From positions 1-64,000 of the forward strand of contig JASAOO010003454.1 of assembly GCA_030849075.1 (NCBI GenBank): DNA of 64,000 bases. The letters are read 5' to 3'. The notes below the pieces were generated by a model. The model saw nothing but the letters and a program-made list of their open reading frames with translations, made no database searches and was not told where the DNA came from. This document shows positions 50,867 to 61,040 of the stretch, piece after piece (positions within the stretch are counted from its first letter, which is position 1; each line of letters starts with the position of its first letter). A program made the position numbers and the translations under genes. Source of the DNA: Zelonia costaricensis (lineage: Eukaryota; Euglenozoa; Kinetoplastea; Trypanosomatida; Trypanosomatidae).

Positions 50867-51304
50867 ATGCCGACCCGCTTCAAGAAGTGCCGCCACCAGC
50901 GTGGCTCGACGTTCTGCGGCTACGGTCGCGTGGGCAAGCACCGCAAGCATGAGTCCGGTCGCGGTAACGCTGGCGGCATGCACCACCACCGCATCAACTT
51001 CGACAAGTACCACCCGGGGTACTTTGGTAAGCTGGGCATGGACCACTACCACTGCAAGAAGAACGCGATGTGGAAGCCGACGATCAACCTGAACAACCTG
51101 ACGCGCCTGATCGCCTCGGAGGAAGCTGCGAAGGCGACGAAGGGCGGGTCGCTGCCGGTGGTGGACCTGCAGTCGAGCGGGTACGCGAAGCTGCTGGGCA
51201 ACGGCCACATCCAGGTGCCGTGCATCGTGAAGGCGCGCTACGTGAGCAAGCTGGCGGACAAGAAGATCCGCAAGGCTGGCGGCGCTGTCGTGCTCCAGGC
51301 GTAA
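50867..51304 (+). CDS. RPL27A: 60S ribosomal protein L27A/L28 (uL15), copy 2
   Basis: 145 aa, protein identical to copy 1. A single synonymous difference (GAA for GAG) is seen in 438 nt. Identity continues only about 9 nt past the stop and stops at the ATG. The frame is open for 20 codons upstream, but the predicted acceptor falls inside that extension, fixing the start at 50867. It is separated from copy 1 by 5.2 kb containing the surface-like gene. Confidence 0.96.
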   Translation: MPTRFKKCRHQRGSTFCGYGRVGKHRKHESGRGNAGGMHHHRINFDKYHPGYFGKLGMDHYHCKKNAMWKPTINLNNLTRLIASEEAAKATKGGSLPVVDLQSSGYAKLLGNGHIQVPCIVKARYVSKLADKKIRKAGGAVVLQA

Positions 51305-51883
51305 GCGGCCTCCTGCGCTTGTCTCGCGGCACCCGTGCTCCGTCTCCGTCCATGACGGGCACGTGAGCGCGTTGGTGTCGCGACACGCGTGGTTGGCATC
51401 TTCTCTCGAGTGTCTCGTTTTTCATTTCCCATGACTCCTTCCGAAAGAAAAAGCGGAACAGCTGCATCATCAACGGCAGTGCTTTGCACCCGCGGTCGCT
51501 CTTTTAGCACGATGGCAGCCGGGATGCGAGCCACGTGCTTCCTCTGTCCCGAGTAGGAGGGGAAGGCCGTAAAATGGGGAGGAAGCCGGCAGGCGTCAAT
51601 CGCTCGCCTCCCCCCCCTCGCTGCTGGTGTGCGGCCGCTTTTCCCTCCTTCTCTGAGAGAGGCGAGTACGCCGCCATCGGCTCTCTCTCGCCGCTGCCAA
51701 CCTCGACGCGCGCTGGGTTTTTTTACGGTGCGTGCAGGCCACGTGCCTGCGTTGCGTGCATGTTGCGATGTAGACCGTCTACTTGAGTGCTCTTGCTTTC
51801 CGTTGCCCTATTCTGTTTTCTTTCTGTCTGCGTTGCTCACTACCCCCACACGGTGCTGCCGTGCCGGCTCTGTCACACGTCTA

Positions 51884-51910
51884 CCCCCCCCCCCCCCCCA
51901 CACACACACG
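51884..51910. repeat. Poly-C (16 nt) followed by (CA)n
   Basis: Homopolymer C run directly joined to a short CA microsatellite; prone to length variation and to sequencing error. Confidence 0.85.
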
Positions 51911-52015
51911 CTTGTATGCCCATACTCGTGCATAAGAAGGAGACTGGAGACTGGGAGCAGGTGCCGTGGCTCACTTGCACCTTCGCTCTTGTCTTCTGTC
52001 ACCTGGTCTTCTTGC

Positions 52016-52017
52016 AG
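52016..52017 (+). promoter_or_regulatory. Candidate spliced-leader acceptor for APC2
   Basis: The tract GTCTTCTGTCACCTGGTCTT is followed by CTTGCAG. The leader would be about 140 nt. Confidence 0.5.
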
Positions 52018-52157
52018 TTCCGACTGCTTTTGCTGTGCACTAGATCAGCCCTCGGGCATACACAGAAACCTCACGAACATAGAGATTCCAATACGCACAC
52101 ACACACACACAGACGCACGCAGAGAGACATACACAGCAGTCGCACGAGTGCCTCCAG

Positions 52158-54749
52158 ATGAGCTGTGCAGGCGAGGCTGCAATGGTGCACGTGGCGTGGG
52201 AGCCGGACGCGTCGAGACTGCCGCCGTTGCACGTCATCAACGAGGAAGCCGCTCTGCACGTTGTGGCCGAAATGCTGGACGCGCTCGACCGGCACGGCCT
52301 TGCTGTGTTGCGCGAGGATGGACCGGCTAGATCGTGGCCGATGCCCTCTTCCTCCGCCTGGTCCGCCGCCCTTGCCGCCCTCGCCTCGGCCGCGCCCCTC
52401 AACACTATGATCGCGGACACCCTCCTCGACCGCCTCCACGCCGCGCTCATGCACGAAGTCGAGCTCTACCGGGGCGCGCTCCGGCGTGGTGGCGAGCCGC
52501 TCACCGCAGCGGTGGCGGTGCCCGCGCTGGAGCGGCTCGGCGCGGTGTACGCCGAGGTGTACCCGTTTCTTCTGCGGTGGTGCACGGCGCTGCGCACGCC
52601 GGGGGTGGCTGCGCTGCTGGCTGTGCGGCTCCGGTGCGCCATCCTGCAGCGCGACCTCGTGACGGGCGAGGAGCCGCCCGGCAAACGCGCCCTCTTCACG
52701 TTCCTGCGGCGGCACGGGCAGTCAGCCCTGGCTGCGCCGCCGCCGCCGCTGCGAGCGGCCTCGGCGCCTGCACCCGGCACCAGCAGCGACGGCGCCGAAG
52801 AGGACGCTTCAGACGCTATGCGGCACCGCTCCGCGTCTTCGGCACCAACGGACGCCGTCGTGTCGTGCCTGCACCGCCTCACGCTGAGTCGCTCCGCCGA
52901 AGTACGGCAGCTCTGGCGCGCCGTGCTGGAGGACGGCATCCGCCACCGCCTGCGCGACCTGTCCGACGACTTCACGACGCGCGTGCTGCAGGAGCAGCTG
53001 GACTGGCTGGCGCAGTCGGCTGTCCCGTTTGTGCGGCTCGTGCTGATGCGCGGCGGCGCTGACGAGTCGCCTTTGAGCTGCGGCGCCAGCGCGGCTATTC
53101 CTGCTCTTGAGGACGCGCAGGACAGCGAGCAGGAGGCGTGGTGCGCCGAGCTGCGCCAGCTCCTGCTGCGCACGTACGCGCGCCGCCGGCTGGATGACTT
53201 CTGGGAGATCTTGTCCGACTACCCCGACTCCGCGCCAGCGCTGGAGGACATGCACGACTGCCTGCAGGCGTACCCGGAGAGCGGCTTCAAGGGGGAGCTG
53301 GTGCAGACGGTCCGGCATCTGCTGTCCACGCGGCTGCACCGAGCCGGCACCCGCACGGAGGACATACTCGCCATCCTCACCAACACGATCCACGCATTCT
53401 GCATTCTTTTCCCGCGCAACGAACAGAGCAGCGTCGTGTTCTCCGTCGTCTCCGACACGCTGGAGCACCTGCGCCGCCGCAAGGACTGCGTGACGGCGAT
53501 TGTGCAGGCGGTCATGCAGCCCGGCAGCGCCATGAACGCTGCCCCGCCACCGCCGTCCTCGGCACCGGCGATGCTCGTCGGCGACGCCGGCGTGGACTAT
53601 CACTGCGATGGCGCGGCGGCGGCACGGCTGGGCGAGGGTGAAGTACACCGGGTTGCCGCCCGCGGCCGGCCCGACGTGCTGCGCGTGTTGCTCACCTCCA
53701 TCCACCGCCGCGCCCTCGTCGAGGAGTACCAGCAGCTGCTGGCCGAGCTGCTACTCCAGAAGCCGATGCACGAGTTCGACACGACGCCAGAGGAGGAGGT
53801 GCTGGAGCGGCTGCGGCAGGTGTTCGGGGAGACGGTGCTCGACCGCTGCGCCGTCATTGTGCGCGACATGCAGATGTCGCGGCGCATCTCGCAGCAGCTG
53901 CGCGAACAGGTCGCCCGACGCCGCCCCGACCGCGGCGCGCCGCAGCCGCTGCCACCCGCGAGTGTGTGTGTGCTGTCCATGACAACGTGGCCGTCGCTGG
54001 CGCGCTGCAGCGCCGCCGGCGGCGTCGGCGGCGGCAACAACAGCGCAGACGCGGGGGCGGCGTCGGCGGCGCCTGCGCAGTACCGCCCGCACCCGGCGCT
54101 GCAGGGGACGATGGACCAGCTGGCCGAGGCGTACAAGGGCCTCAAGGACAACCAGCGCCTCACGTGGCTGCCGTCGCTCGGACGCGTGGAGGTGGAGCTG
54201 ACGCAGTTGGACCCGAGTAAGGGAAACGCTCCCGTCGCGGTCCCACACGTCCTCTCCCTCTTTGACGCTTCCGTGGTGCTGCACGTAAAGGAGATGGCGA
54301 GTCGCAGCCGCGGCGGTGCTGGTGGTGGTCAGGCGGACCTGGCGGCGGTGGCGGCGGAGATGCAAGTGCCGCTGGAGGAGGTGCGGGCCCACGTGCAGCG
54401 CCTTTCGCCCGCTGTACTCGCGTACCAGGCGGGCTCAGACGTCGTCGCCGTGCAGATGCGCATTGCCGCGTCGGCTGAGTACGTCTTCGCAGAGGACCAG
54501 CCTGCCGACGCAGAAGACGCGAAGCCGGCCGGCTTGCCGCCAGAGCGCGTGAAGCTGATGGAGCGCATGGTGACCTCGCTGCTCAAGACTCGCGGGCCGC
54601 AGCCGAGCACCTCCATCCACAGCAGCCTCAAGCTGCTCGCCAAGTTTGAAGGCTCTGCCGCGGACGTTGCGGATCTGCTGCAGTCGTTCGCCCGGCGTGG
54701 TTTGATCGTGCTGAACGACGCGAAGCAGTACGCCTTGCCGTCCAAGTAG
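52158..54749 (+). CDS. APC2: Anaphase-promoting complex subunit 2 (APC2), cullin-homology scaffold
   Basis: 863 aa. The C-terminal half matches APC2: the cullin-homology stretch DVLRVLLTSIHRRALVEEYQ (from about 505) with LLAELLLQKP, the FGETVLDRCAVIVRDMQMSRRI block (cf. FGE...CEVMLKDMADSRRI), a strand/winged-helix part with WLPSLGRVEVELTQL and VPHVLSLFDASVVLHV, and the terminal APC2-type winged helix (about 796-863) ending LIVLNDAKQYALPSK (cf. LVYSAGVYRLPK). It holds the RING subunit APC11 in the mitotic E3 ligase. The N-terminal half is poorly conserved, with Ala/Ser/Gly-rich insertions (about 195-230, 610-640). The ATG at 52158 is first in frame; Met9 is an alternative. Confidence 0.9.
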   Translation: MSCAGEAAMVHVAWEPDASRLPPLHVINEEAALHVVAEMLDALDRHGLAVLREDGPARSWPMPSSSAWSAALAALASAAPLNTMIADTLLDRLHAALMHEVELYRGALRRGGEPLTAAVAVPALERLGAVYAEVYPFLLRWCTALRTPGVAALLAVRLRCAILQRDLVTGEEPPGKRALFTFLRRHGQSALAAPPPPLRAASAPAPGTSSDGAEEDASDAMRHRSASSAPTDAVVSCLHRLTLSRSAEVRQLWRAVLEDGIRHRLRDLSDDFTTRVLQEQLDWLAQSAVPFVRLVLMRGGADESPLSCGASAAIPALEDAQDSEQEAWCAELRQLLLRTYARRRLDDFWEILSDYPDSAPALEDMHDCLQAYPESGFKGELVQTVRHLLSTRLHRAGTRTEDILAILTNTIHAFCILFPRNEQSSVVFSVVSDTLEHLRRRKDCVTAIVQAVMQPGSAMNAAPPPPSSAPAMLVGDAGVDYHCDGAAAARLGEGEVHRVAARGRPDVLRVLLTSIHRRALVEEYQQLLAELLLQKPMHEFDTTPEEEVLERLRQVFGETVLDRCAVIVRDMQMSRRISQQLREQVARRRPDRGAPQPLPPASVCVLSMTTWPSLARCSAAGGVGGGNNSADAGAASAAPAQYRPHPALQGTMDQLAEAYKGLKDNQRLTWLPSLGRVEVELTQLDPSKGNAPVAVPHVLSLFDASVVLHVKEMASRSRGGAGGGQADLAAVAAEMQVPLEEVRAHVQRLSPAVLAYQAGSDVVAVQMRIAASAEYVFAEDQPADAEDAKPAGLPPERVKLMERMVTSLLKTRGPQPSTSIHSSLKLLAKFEGSAADVADLLQSFARRGLIVLNDAKQYALPSK

Positions 54750-55344
54750 ACGGCTGCGACTGTCCCTGGCGCGATTGAGGAAAGTGGTGTCGAGGAATCT
54801 GCTTCGTCCGCCCCTCCTCCCTTTTTCTGTGTGTATCGCAGAGTAGCGCCACATGGGTGCAGCCATTGAGCGGAAGGGCTCCGGCCCACTCCACCGCAGT
54901 ATCAGCGAACCTGATCGAGGTGAAAGTTGACAAGAGAAAGAGAAAAAGGGTAGCACACCTCGAATACAACCCCCCTCCCTCCGTGAATCATGGCACCTCT
55001 TGAGGAGTCGTGTGCGAGACAATGCGGGAGTCTGGCCGATAGAGGTCCTTGCCGAGGAAGGGGAGCGGGACAAGGGTGGAACCCTCCCGTGCCATCGGCC
55101 ACCAGCCATCAAGCGTCCCCCTCCCTCCGTCCCCCGGTCGCCTGCTTCTGTGCTCCACCCGGTCCTCCTCTCTTACCTCCTCCTCCCTCCCTCCTTCTCC
55201 AGCGACACTCAACCTCGACGGCGCATCGCCGACACGCCAAACGCAGCCCGCCTCACTCGCGGCTTTGCTCTGTCTGTCGTGCACCCCCTAAGCGGAAACC
55301 ACGCACCGCCTTCTTGAAGGGCCCGACGGGCGGACGGCTTTCAC
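54750..55344. other. Intergenic before PhyH-like gene
   Basis: No gene supported. A long C/T-rich stretch (about 55110-55200) ends in the acceptor at 55201-55202. An ATG at 54990 opens a frame that runs on beneath the PhyH-like gene; it is proline-rich and lies before the acceptor. Confidence 0.65.
55201..55202 (+). promoter_or_regulatory. Predicted spliced-leader acceptor for PhyH-like gene
   Basis: CCTCCCTCCCTCCTTCTCC is followed by AG, a strong pyrimidine tract. The leader would be 142 nt. Confidence 0.65.
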
Positions 55345-56526
55345 ATGGCCCTCCCGTTCGCGGCGCGACAGCACTTCCTCGAGCACGGCTACGCCATTCT
55401 ACCCAATGTTCTGTCCTCGTCCATGGTCGAGCGTCTGCGCACCGGCGCGCTGGCGGCCACCACCGCGCGGGCCCGCACCTTCGCCGACTTGCCTCGCCTC
55501 ACCACTCTGCTCAAGTCGACGCCCAAGTTCTCGGACCCGCTCTACGGCGGCGTCATGACGCACCTGCAGAGGCGGCAGTACATTGTGCGCTATTACCGCG
55601 AGGTGCGGCGCCAAAAGCGGCAGCTGCGCCGCGCTGCCAAGGCGTTCCTGGCCGGTCGCGACGTGTCCCAGCTCAGCGGCGACGAAATGTGGAAGCTGAG
55701 CGAGCTGGTCGCCGCGGAGGCGATGAAGATGTCCGGCAAGGGCTGCACGAGCACCGTCAAGACGGACGCGCAGATGCTTGTGGCCATCGACGAGTACCGC
55801 GCCAACGCGTGGATGACGGATGACGGGTTGGAGGCGGCGCTGCGGGATGCCGAGGCCTTTGTGCGGCCGCTCTCGACGCTGGCGGAGGTGGTCGGCGGCG
55901 TGTCGAAGCCGGTCGTCTTCGGCGACGTGCCGCTGCTGCGCGAGTCGTACGGCAACCCCGTCGGGTACCACTGCCTCGCCCCAACCATCGGCACCCGCAC
56001 CAACGCCCGCGTTAGCAAGGGCGGCGGCGAGGCAGCGGCAGTGTCGCTCGTGCTCTTCACCTACACCCCCACCCCGCTGTGTCTGCCCCCCTTCGTCCTC
56101 CGCAACTCCCACCACGCGGTGCGGGCACAGTACCTGCACACGGTCCGCGCGGAGCGGCTGCGGCGCCGCTTCGCGCCGATGGAGGCAGACGTGCGCAGCC
56201 AGCTCCGTCACTTCCAGCTGGACGAGTCCATCGTCGCCCAGCCGCTTGTGACCACGCCAGCCGATGTCAGCGCGGCTTCCGCCGCCACCGCCGCCGCCGA
56301 GCCGGTCATTGGACCGGGCACCGTGATGGTGGTGGACCCGCACTTGATGATGGCGTTTGGCGGTAACATGACCGCGCAGAGCGAGGTGGTGTACCGCATC
56401 AACGTCGTCTCCGAGTCGGCGCGGCCACTCATGACGGCCCCGTCGTGGATTCGCGGATGGCGCACGATGCCGCACGAAGTGAACTTCGCCTCTCCTGTTG
56501 TGTTTCCGCCTCTCTACGTCAAGTAA
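55345..56526 (+). CDS. Phytanoyl-CoA dioxygenase (PhyH)-like protein, HxD motif not found
   Basis: 393 aa. The N-terminus (RQHFLEHGYAILPNVLSSSMVERLR) is the typical start of PhyH-type Fe(II)/2-oxoglutarate oxygenases. The C-terminal part (GPGTVMVVDPHLMMAFGGNMT then VVYRINVV, about 324-355) resembles their distal His...Arg strand, with candidate His333 and Arg351. At the expected HxD iron site I see only GYHCLAP (His209, Cys210, Leu211), with no Asp two residues on. A charged helical insert (about 70-135) is unusual for the family. It may be inactive or a divergent member; substrate unknown. The family call rests on remembered patterns. Confidence 0.6.
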   Translation: MALPFAARQHFLEHGYAILPNVLSSSMVERLRTGALAATTARARTFADLPRLTTLLKSTPKFSDPLYGGVMTHLQRRQYIVRYYREVRRQKRQLRRAAKAFLAGRDVSQLSGDEMWKLSELVAAEAMKMSGKGCTSTVKTDAQMLVAIDEYRANAWMTDDGLEAALRDAEAFVRPLSTLAEVVGGVSKPVVFGDVPLLRESYGNPVGYHCLAPTIGTRTNARVSKGGGEAAAVSLVLFTYTPTPLCLPPFVLRNSHHAVRAQYLHTVRAERLRRRFAPMEADVRSQLRHFQLDESIVAQPLVTTPADVSAASAATAAAEPVIGPGTVMVVDPHLMMAFGGNMTAQSEVVYRINVVSESARPLMTAPSWIRGWRTMPHEVNFASPVVFPPLYVK

Positions 56527-57567
56527 GGAGAAGGAGGAAGAGGTCCACTCTTCACGGAGAATTCGGAACGGGAGTCGACAAGTTCGTCTTCGTGTGTGTG
56601 TGTTTATGTGTATGCATGAGCAGCGGTGTGCGAGCGTGTGGGTCTAGCTTCACAGATTTCCATTCTTCTTGTCACCCCTCGTGGGTCAAGCTTGAAAGGC
56701 GTGTGCACGGGTGGGTCTCAGTGTGCCAGAGGGGGCACTGTTGTCTTGAAAGTTGAAACGTGCACCGCCCGCTTCCAGCCGCGCGTTGTTGCGATGGCGC
56801 TTTCGGGTGCCTCTGCACAACTCCGCTAAGTTCAAGCTACGTGAAACACACAAACAAAAAAAACGAAGAGCAGCATGCGGCTCGCGTTCACTCGTTGAGA
56901 TCAGGCAGGCAGGCGGCCGTGTCGTGCCCCGCGGCGTCTTGCGCTGACGCGGAGCAGGGCAGTACTGCGCAGCCGGGGCAGCCCTCGTTTATAGAACAAG
57001 AATATAAACTCCAGAGTGGGCGTTCCTGTTAATGACGCCTTCCACATGAGATCCAACTTTTCCTCTGCCTGTGGCGTTTCTCACGCCTTGCACGACCGCA
57101 CACCGACGCACGCGGCCCTTCATCGGTGACGAAGGGGTGATGACGCGTGACAGCGAGCCCCATCTTCGCTTTTTTTCTCCCTTTTCTTCGGTCCGCCCTC
57201 CCCGGCCCCTGCCACCCCGCCGGTTGCGCAGGGGGCGAGGCGGCACCCTGAGAAGCGGGGAAAGACCCGCGTTTTGAGTTCACTGCCGCGCCCGTGCGCT
57301 GTCCTGGTCCATAGAGGGGCAGCGCCGCTGCGCACACATAAGCACACGCGAGTTCATAGAATACAGGACTCCAGACGTCACCCCCCCTGATCTCTCTCTT
57401 GAAGCAGGTCCGTGTCTCTGCTGCTCCGGGGAGGGAGGGAGGGCTCACCCCCCACCATTTAAAAAGAAAACGCGACGTGGTCTTCTGCGTCTCGACCGGC
57501 TCGCGTGAGCGGTTCGCACGCAACTGAGCAGACACTCGCTCCTCTGCACTCACCAGCCGCTTGCACC
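56527..57567. other. Intergenic before Sfi1-like gene
   Basis: No gene supported. It includes an A-run at about 56853-56862 and C/T-rich blocks near 57165-57235 and 57375-57430. No acceptor stands out. Confidence 0.6.
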
Positions 57568-60063
57568 ATGCACCGCCGGCGCATCCATTTTTCGAACTTC
57601 TACGACGACCCAGAGGCGGAAGACGCGGAGCGCGGGCCGGAAGCCGCGAGCTGTGCTGACCTGGTCCGCAGTTCACCCGTGGAGCCGCTCGCGGGGCCCT
57701 TGCCGACGCCGTATCCGGTGGACACTGCACCGCGTGCAGGACACTCATCGGGTCGCCAGCAGGCTGCCGCTCCACTTCACGCAAGTGTCGCGAGGGAGCT
57801 GCTTGTGGAAAGCGAACCCGCCTGCAGCAACAGTAGCAGTGCCTCTATCGAGGACGTCATCAACCTCGACGACGCAGTGCCAGCGCGTCCTGTCACCCCG
57901 AACGGGTATGTGTCGCTGCGGCGCCTGCACGAGTCGGTTGAGGAGGCGGTGCGCGACGTGCGACGGCTCGACGCGCTCATGCGCCGGGCGGTCTGGCACG
58001 CACTGACGTTGCCGCCTGCCGCCGCCGCCGCAGCAGCAGACGGCCGCTCGCGGCACGATCGGCTTGGGCGGTCCGCGCACCGCACCCGCTCCGAGCCCAG
58101 CGCCACGGCCCTCATCGAAACGACGGCAGTGCTGCACGAGCGGCCCTTCCTGCCGCCGGATCGCTACCCCACGCTGCCGCGCCTGCGCGATGAGCCGGAG
58201 CACCTGCAGCGTAACCTTACGCGTGCCCTCTTCGCAGCGCAGCGCGCCGGCCTTTTTGAGCGGCAGCGCGCGTGGATGCAGCGTCGGGCAGGCGCAGGCC
58301 GGGACGTCTCTTCAGCGGCGAGTGCACCGCCCTCTTCCAGGTCCGCGGCGGAGCCGCCACAGACCACCCCTGCCTCGCTGCGTCGCACGGCCCTGCAGCG
58401 CATTGCGAGCCTGTCGAGTGCCGCGGCGGCCCACGCGTCCTCTGCTCGTCGACACAGCACCGTTACCGCACCCGACAGCGCCCCACACGCCGCTGAGGAG
58501 CGGGTGCAGTCCTCTGTGTCGCTCCTCGTCCTCCGCGTCGCGAAGGACCGGGCGGTGGCGACGGTGTTTCTGCGGGTGCTGCGCCTCGAGCTGTACAAGC
58601 GCCGCTCCCGCGACGACGGCGTTGAGCTGCGCTACTGCTACTACCTGCAGCGCCGTGTGCTGCACCAGTGGAGCCGCGTTGCAGCCGCGCAGCACCGCCG
58701 CCACCGCGCGCTGCTGACCGCCGTCGTGGCGCACTGGCAGCGTGTGGTACGGTGTCAGCGCGTCTTGCGTAGTGTCATGCAGGCGTGGAGGCGCGGGCTG
58801 CAAGTGCGTCACGACGCACGGGTTGCCTTACAGCGCGCGCGCCGCGAGCGTTACCTTCTCCTGTGGCGTCGCTGTCTCACGCTGCACCGCGAGCGTGCCG
58901 CGCTCTACGACGTTGCGGACCAGTTCGCAGCCGTGCGGCAGCCACGCGGGACAAACGCGGAGCTCCTCGCGCTGCTCCAGGGACGGCCGCACGCCGCCCG
59001 CGGCGGCGGTGTGGTGGTCACGGCGGTGGGGCTGCGCCTGCTCTTGCAGCGCCTGATCACCCGCTGGAAGCAGAGAACGGAGCGGCGGCTCGCGCATCAC
59101 CTTGCGGTGTGGCATTTCACCCAGAAGCTCCGCGCGCGCGTCGTGCAGCGGCTGTGCACTGCAGCGCGCCGCGTCGCCCTGCAGCACCACCGCCTCGAGC
59201 TGAATCGAACAGTGCACCGCTACGTGGCCGCTGACGTCACTGCGGGCTACGGCAGCAGGGGCGACAGCGGCGGCGGCGACGGCGGTGCTGCCGCGCACCA
59301 CGAGGCGCCGCGCGCCGCACTACGCGTGTGCGAAGTCGTGGCCACGCCGGCCGCACTCCGCAAGTACAAGGCGTCCGCTGCCCGCAGCCTCGCGGACGCG
59401 GCAGGCCGCCGCCGCTGCTTTGACCGCTGGCGGCGTCGCGTCCAGGCGCGTCAGGCAGACCGCTTCCACCTGCAGTGCGTATACGCGCACGCGGTGGGTC
59501 GCTGGCTGCACGCCCTCGTCCTTCGCCACCAGGCGCTGCAGGAGAGGCGGCGCGTCATGCACCGCTGGGCCGCTGCCGCGCTGCAGCACCGCAGGGCCGC
59601 GGTGGCGGACGACATGCACCGGCGCCAACTGGCATGCAGCGTGGTAGGGCGGTGGCGTGACCGACTGCACGAACGCACAGCGCAACGCGCGACGCTCGTG
59701 CACACCTGCCTGCGCCGGTGGTGGACGCGGGCCATGCTGAGGCGCGCCGCCGCGGTTCTGCACGAGGTGCGGCGGCGCGTCCTGCTGCAACACTGGCACC
59801 GTCGCGCGCTGACGTCTGCGCGGGTGCGCACGAACGCGTACGTGGCCGAGACGATTTGTGAGACGGCGCACGTCCTCGCGTGCTTTCGCCGCTGGCGTCT
59901 GCGTTCGGCCGACCGACGTCGTGTGCGGCTCGCGTGGGATGTTCTGACGCAGCTGCGGCGCGAGCGGCGGTGCCGGCACATCTTCGACGTTTGGCGTAGG
60001 CGCGCGTTCGGCCCCGCGCCGCCACGCCGTGCGGGCCCCGCGCCATCGCTGCTTCTCGCGTGA
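57568..60063 (+). CDS. Sfi1-like Trp-repeat protein, probable centrin binder of basal body/centrosome region
   Basis: 831 aa, very Arg/Ala-rich. From about residue 368 to 812 it carries some 14 Trp-centred helical units (HQWSRV, AHWQRV, QAWRRG, LLWRRC, TRWKQR, DRWRRR, GRWLHA, HRWAAA, GRWRDR, RRWWTR, QHWHRR, RRWRLR, DVWRRR) spaced roughly 20-60 residues apart. This is the pattern of Sfi1 centrin-binding repeats, which form a long helix lined with centrin. The N-terminal third is Ser/Ala/Pro-rich. The frame is open upstream to 57505 but has no ATG there, so 57568 is used. The link to Sfi1 is by repeat pattern only; localisation to basal bodies or bilobe is inferred. Confidence 0.83.
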   Translation: MHRRRIHFSNFYDDPEAEDAERGPEAASCADLVRSSPVEPLAGPLPTPYPVDTAPRAGHSSGRQQAAAPLHASVARELLVESEPACSNSSSASIEDVINLDDAVPARPVTPNGYVSLRRLHESVEEAVRDVRRLDALMRRAVWHALTLPPAAAAAAADGRSRHDRLGRSAHRTRSEPSATALIETTAVLHERPFLPPDRYPTLPRLRDEPEHLQRNLTRALFAAQRAGLFERQRAWMQRRAGAGRDVSSAASAPPSSRSAAEPPQTTPASLRRTALQRIASLSSAAAAHASSARRHSTVTAPDSAPHAAEERVQSSVSLLVLRVAKDRAVATVFLRVLRLELYKRRSRDDGVELRYCYYLQRRVLHQWSRVAAAQHRRHRALLTAVVAHWQRVVRCQRVLRSVMQAWRRGLQVRHDARVALQRARRERYLLLWRRCLTLHRERAALYDVADQFAAVRQPRGTNAELLALLQGRPHAARGGGVVVTAVGLRLLLQRLITRWKQRTERRLAHHLAVWHFTQKLRARVVQRLCTAARRVALQHHRLELNRTVHRYVAADVTAGYGSRGDSGGGDGGAAAHHEAPRAALRVCEVVATPAALRKYKASAARSLADAAGRRRCFDRWRRRVQARQADRFHLQCVYAHAVGRWLHALVLRHQALQERRRVMHRWAAAALQHRRAAVADDMHRRQLACSVVGRWRDRLHERTAQRATLVHTCLRRWWTRAMLRRAAAVLHEVRRRVLLQHWHRRALTSARVRTNAYVAETICETAHVLACFRRWRLRSADRRRVRLAWDVLTQLRRERRCRHIFDVWRRRAFGPAPPRRAGPAPSLLLA

Positions 60064-61040
60064 GCCGTGCGGTGAAAACAACAACAAGAGAGTGGAAAGG
60101 GACTGTTGCTGCGCCGCACGCGGAGCTTCGGCAGCCTGACGACACTCAGACACACGTTCAAGAAACAACGAAAAGAGAAAGCAGGACTGCTGAAGCAAGA
60201 GTGAGAAAGCCATACACGTGACACGACGGATGCGGCGCTGATTCCGCGGCAAGGGCCGCTTCCGTCTTCTACGTGCTCGCGCTTTTTCGTTATTCGATGC
60301 TCTCCTCCTCCCCCCCCTTCCAAAGGAGGTGGCGAAGCGCTCATGCTCGCAATGGCTCTGCAGCGAGGAGACGAGGTACGGCTCTCAGCTCTCTGACGAA
60401 GCCTCACCGACTCATGCTTCACGTGCGCCTGCTCTCCCTCTCCACAACTGTGCCTTTCGCGCCTCTCCCTCCCCTCACCCGCCGTCGCTGATGACGTTGT
60501 ATTCCCCGAACCACGCGCAACCGCACGGCTTTCAATTGCGGCCCTTTGCGTGCAGCCCCTTCCCATCACACTACCGCGCGTTCAATCACACGAGTACACA
60601 CGTTTTCTTCGACGGCCGCACTGCTTGTTGAACTGCCCTATCCTTGCACAGTCCACCCGACCCGTCGCCCTCCCCCCTTTCCCCTGATCGAGTTTCTCCG
60701 CCGCGCTGCCCGTTTCAGCGCCGCGTTGCCACCCTCATTGTGGCCCCCCCACCCCCCCCCACCTCCCCCCAATTTCTTCTCTCCTTTGTTTAGCCACGCT
60801 TCAGCCCGTGCCCGAGCCTGCAGTGGTGCCGCCCCTTCCGCTCTCCATCCGATCCCCCACCGCTCTCCCAGGCCTGACGGTGACGTCTGCTGGGCGGCTG
60901 ACTACGCCTGAGTGCGGTTTGTGCTCCTTGTCCTCTCTTTGCCTTTCCTCTTCGTTTTCGCCGGCGTTGAGCTGTGCAGACGATCGCAACCCTCTTCTGC
61001 TATTCCCCGCCTTCCCGTCTCGAGTAGATTTGCTGACAGG
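60064..61040. other. Intergenic before second coiled-coil gene
   Basis: No gene supported. A C-rich tract at about 60744-60770 is broken by single A and T bases. A C/T-rich block at about 60990-61020 ends in a candidate acceptor at 61023-61024, 16 nt before the ATG. Confidence 0.65.

Larger units (their letters stand above)
51305..52157. other. Intergenic before APC2, with C16-(CA)n tract
   Basis: No gene supported. It contains a 16-nt C run at 51884-51899 running into (CA)5, a candidate acceptor at 52016-52017, and a second (CA)n at about 52095-52110 inside the presumed leader. Confidence 0.65.

Noticed and set aside
54990..55823. Plus-strand frame from ATG 54990 overlapping the PhyH-like gene
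   Set aside because: Proline/arginine-rich, begins before the predicted acceptor, and its second half is a shifted reading of the PhyH-like coding region.
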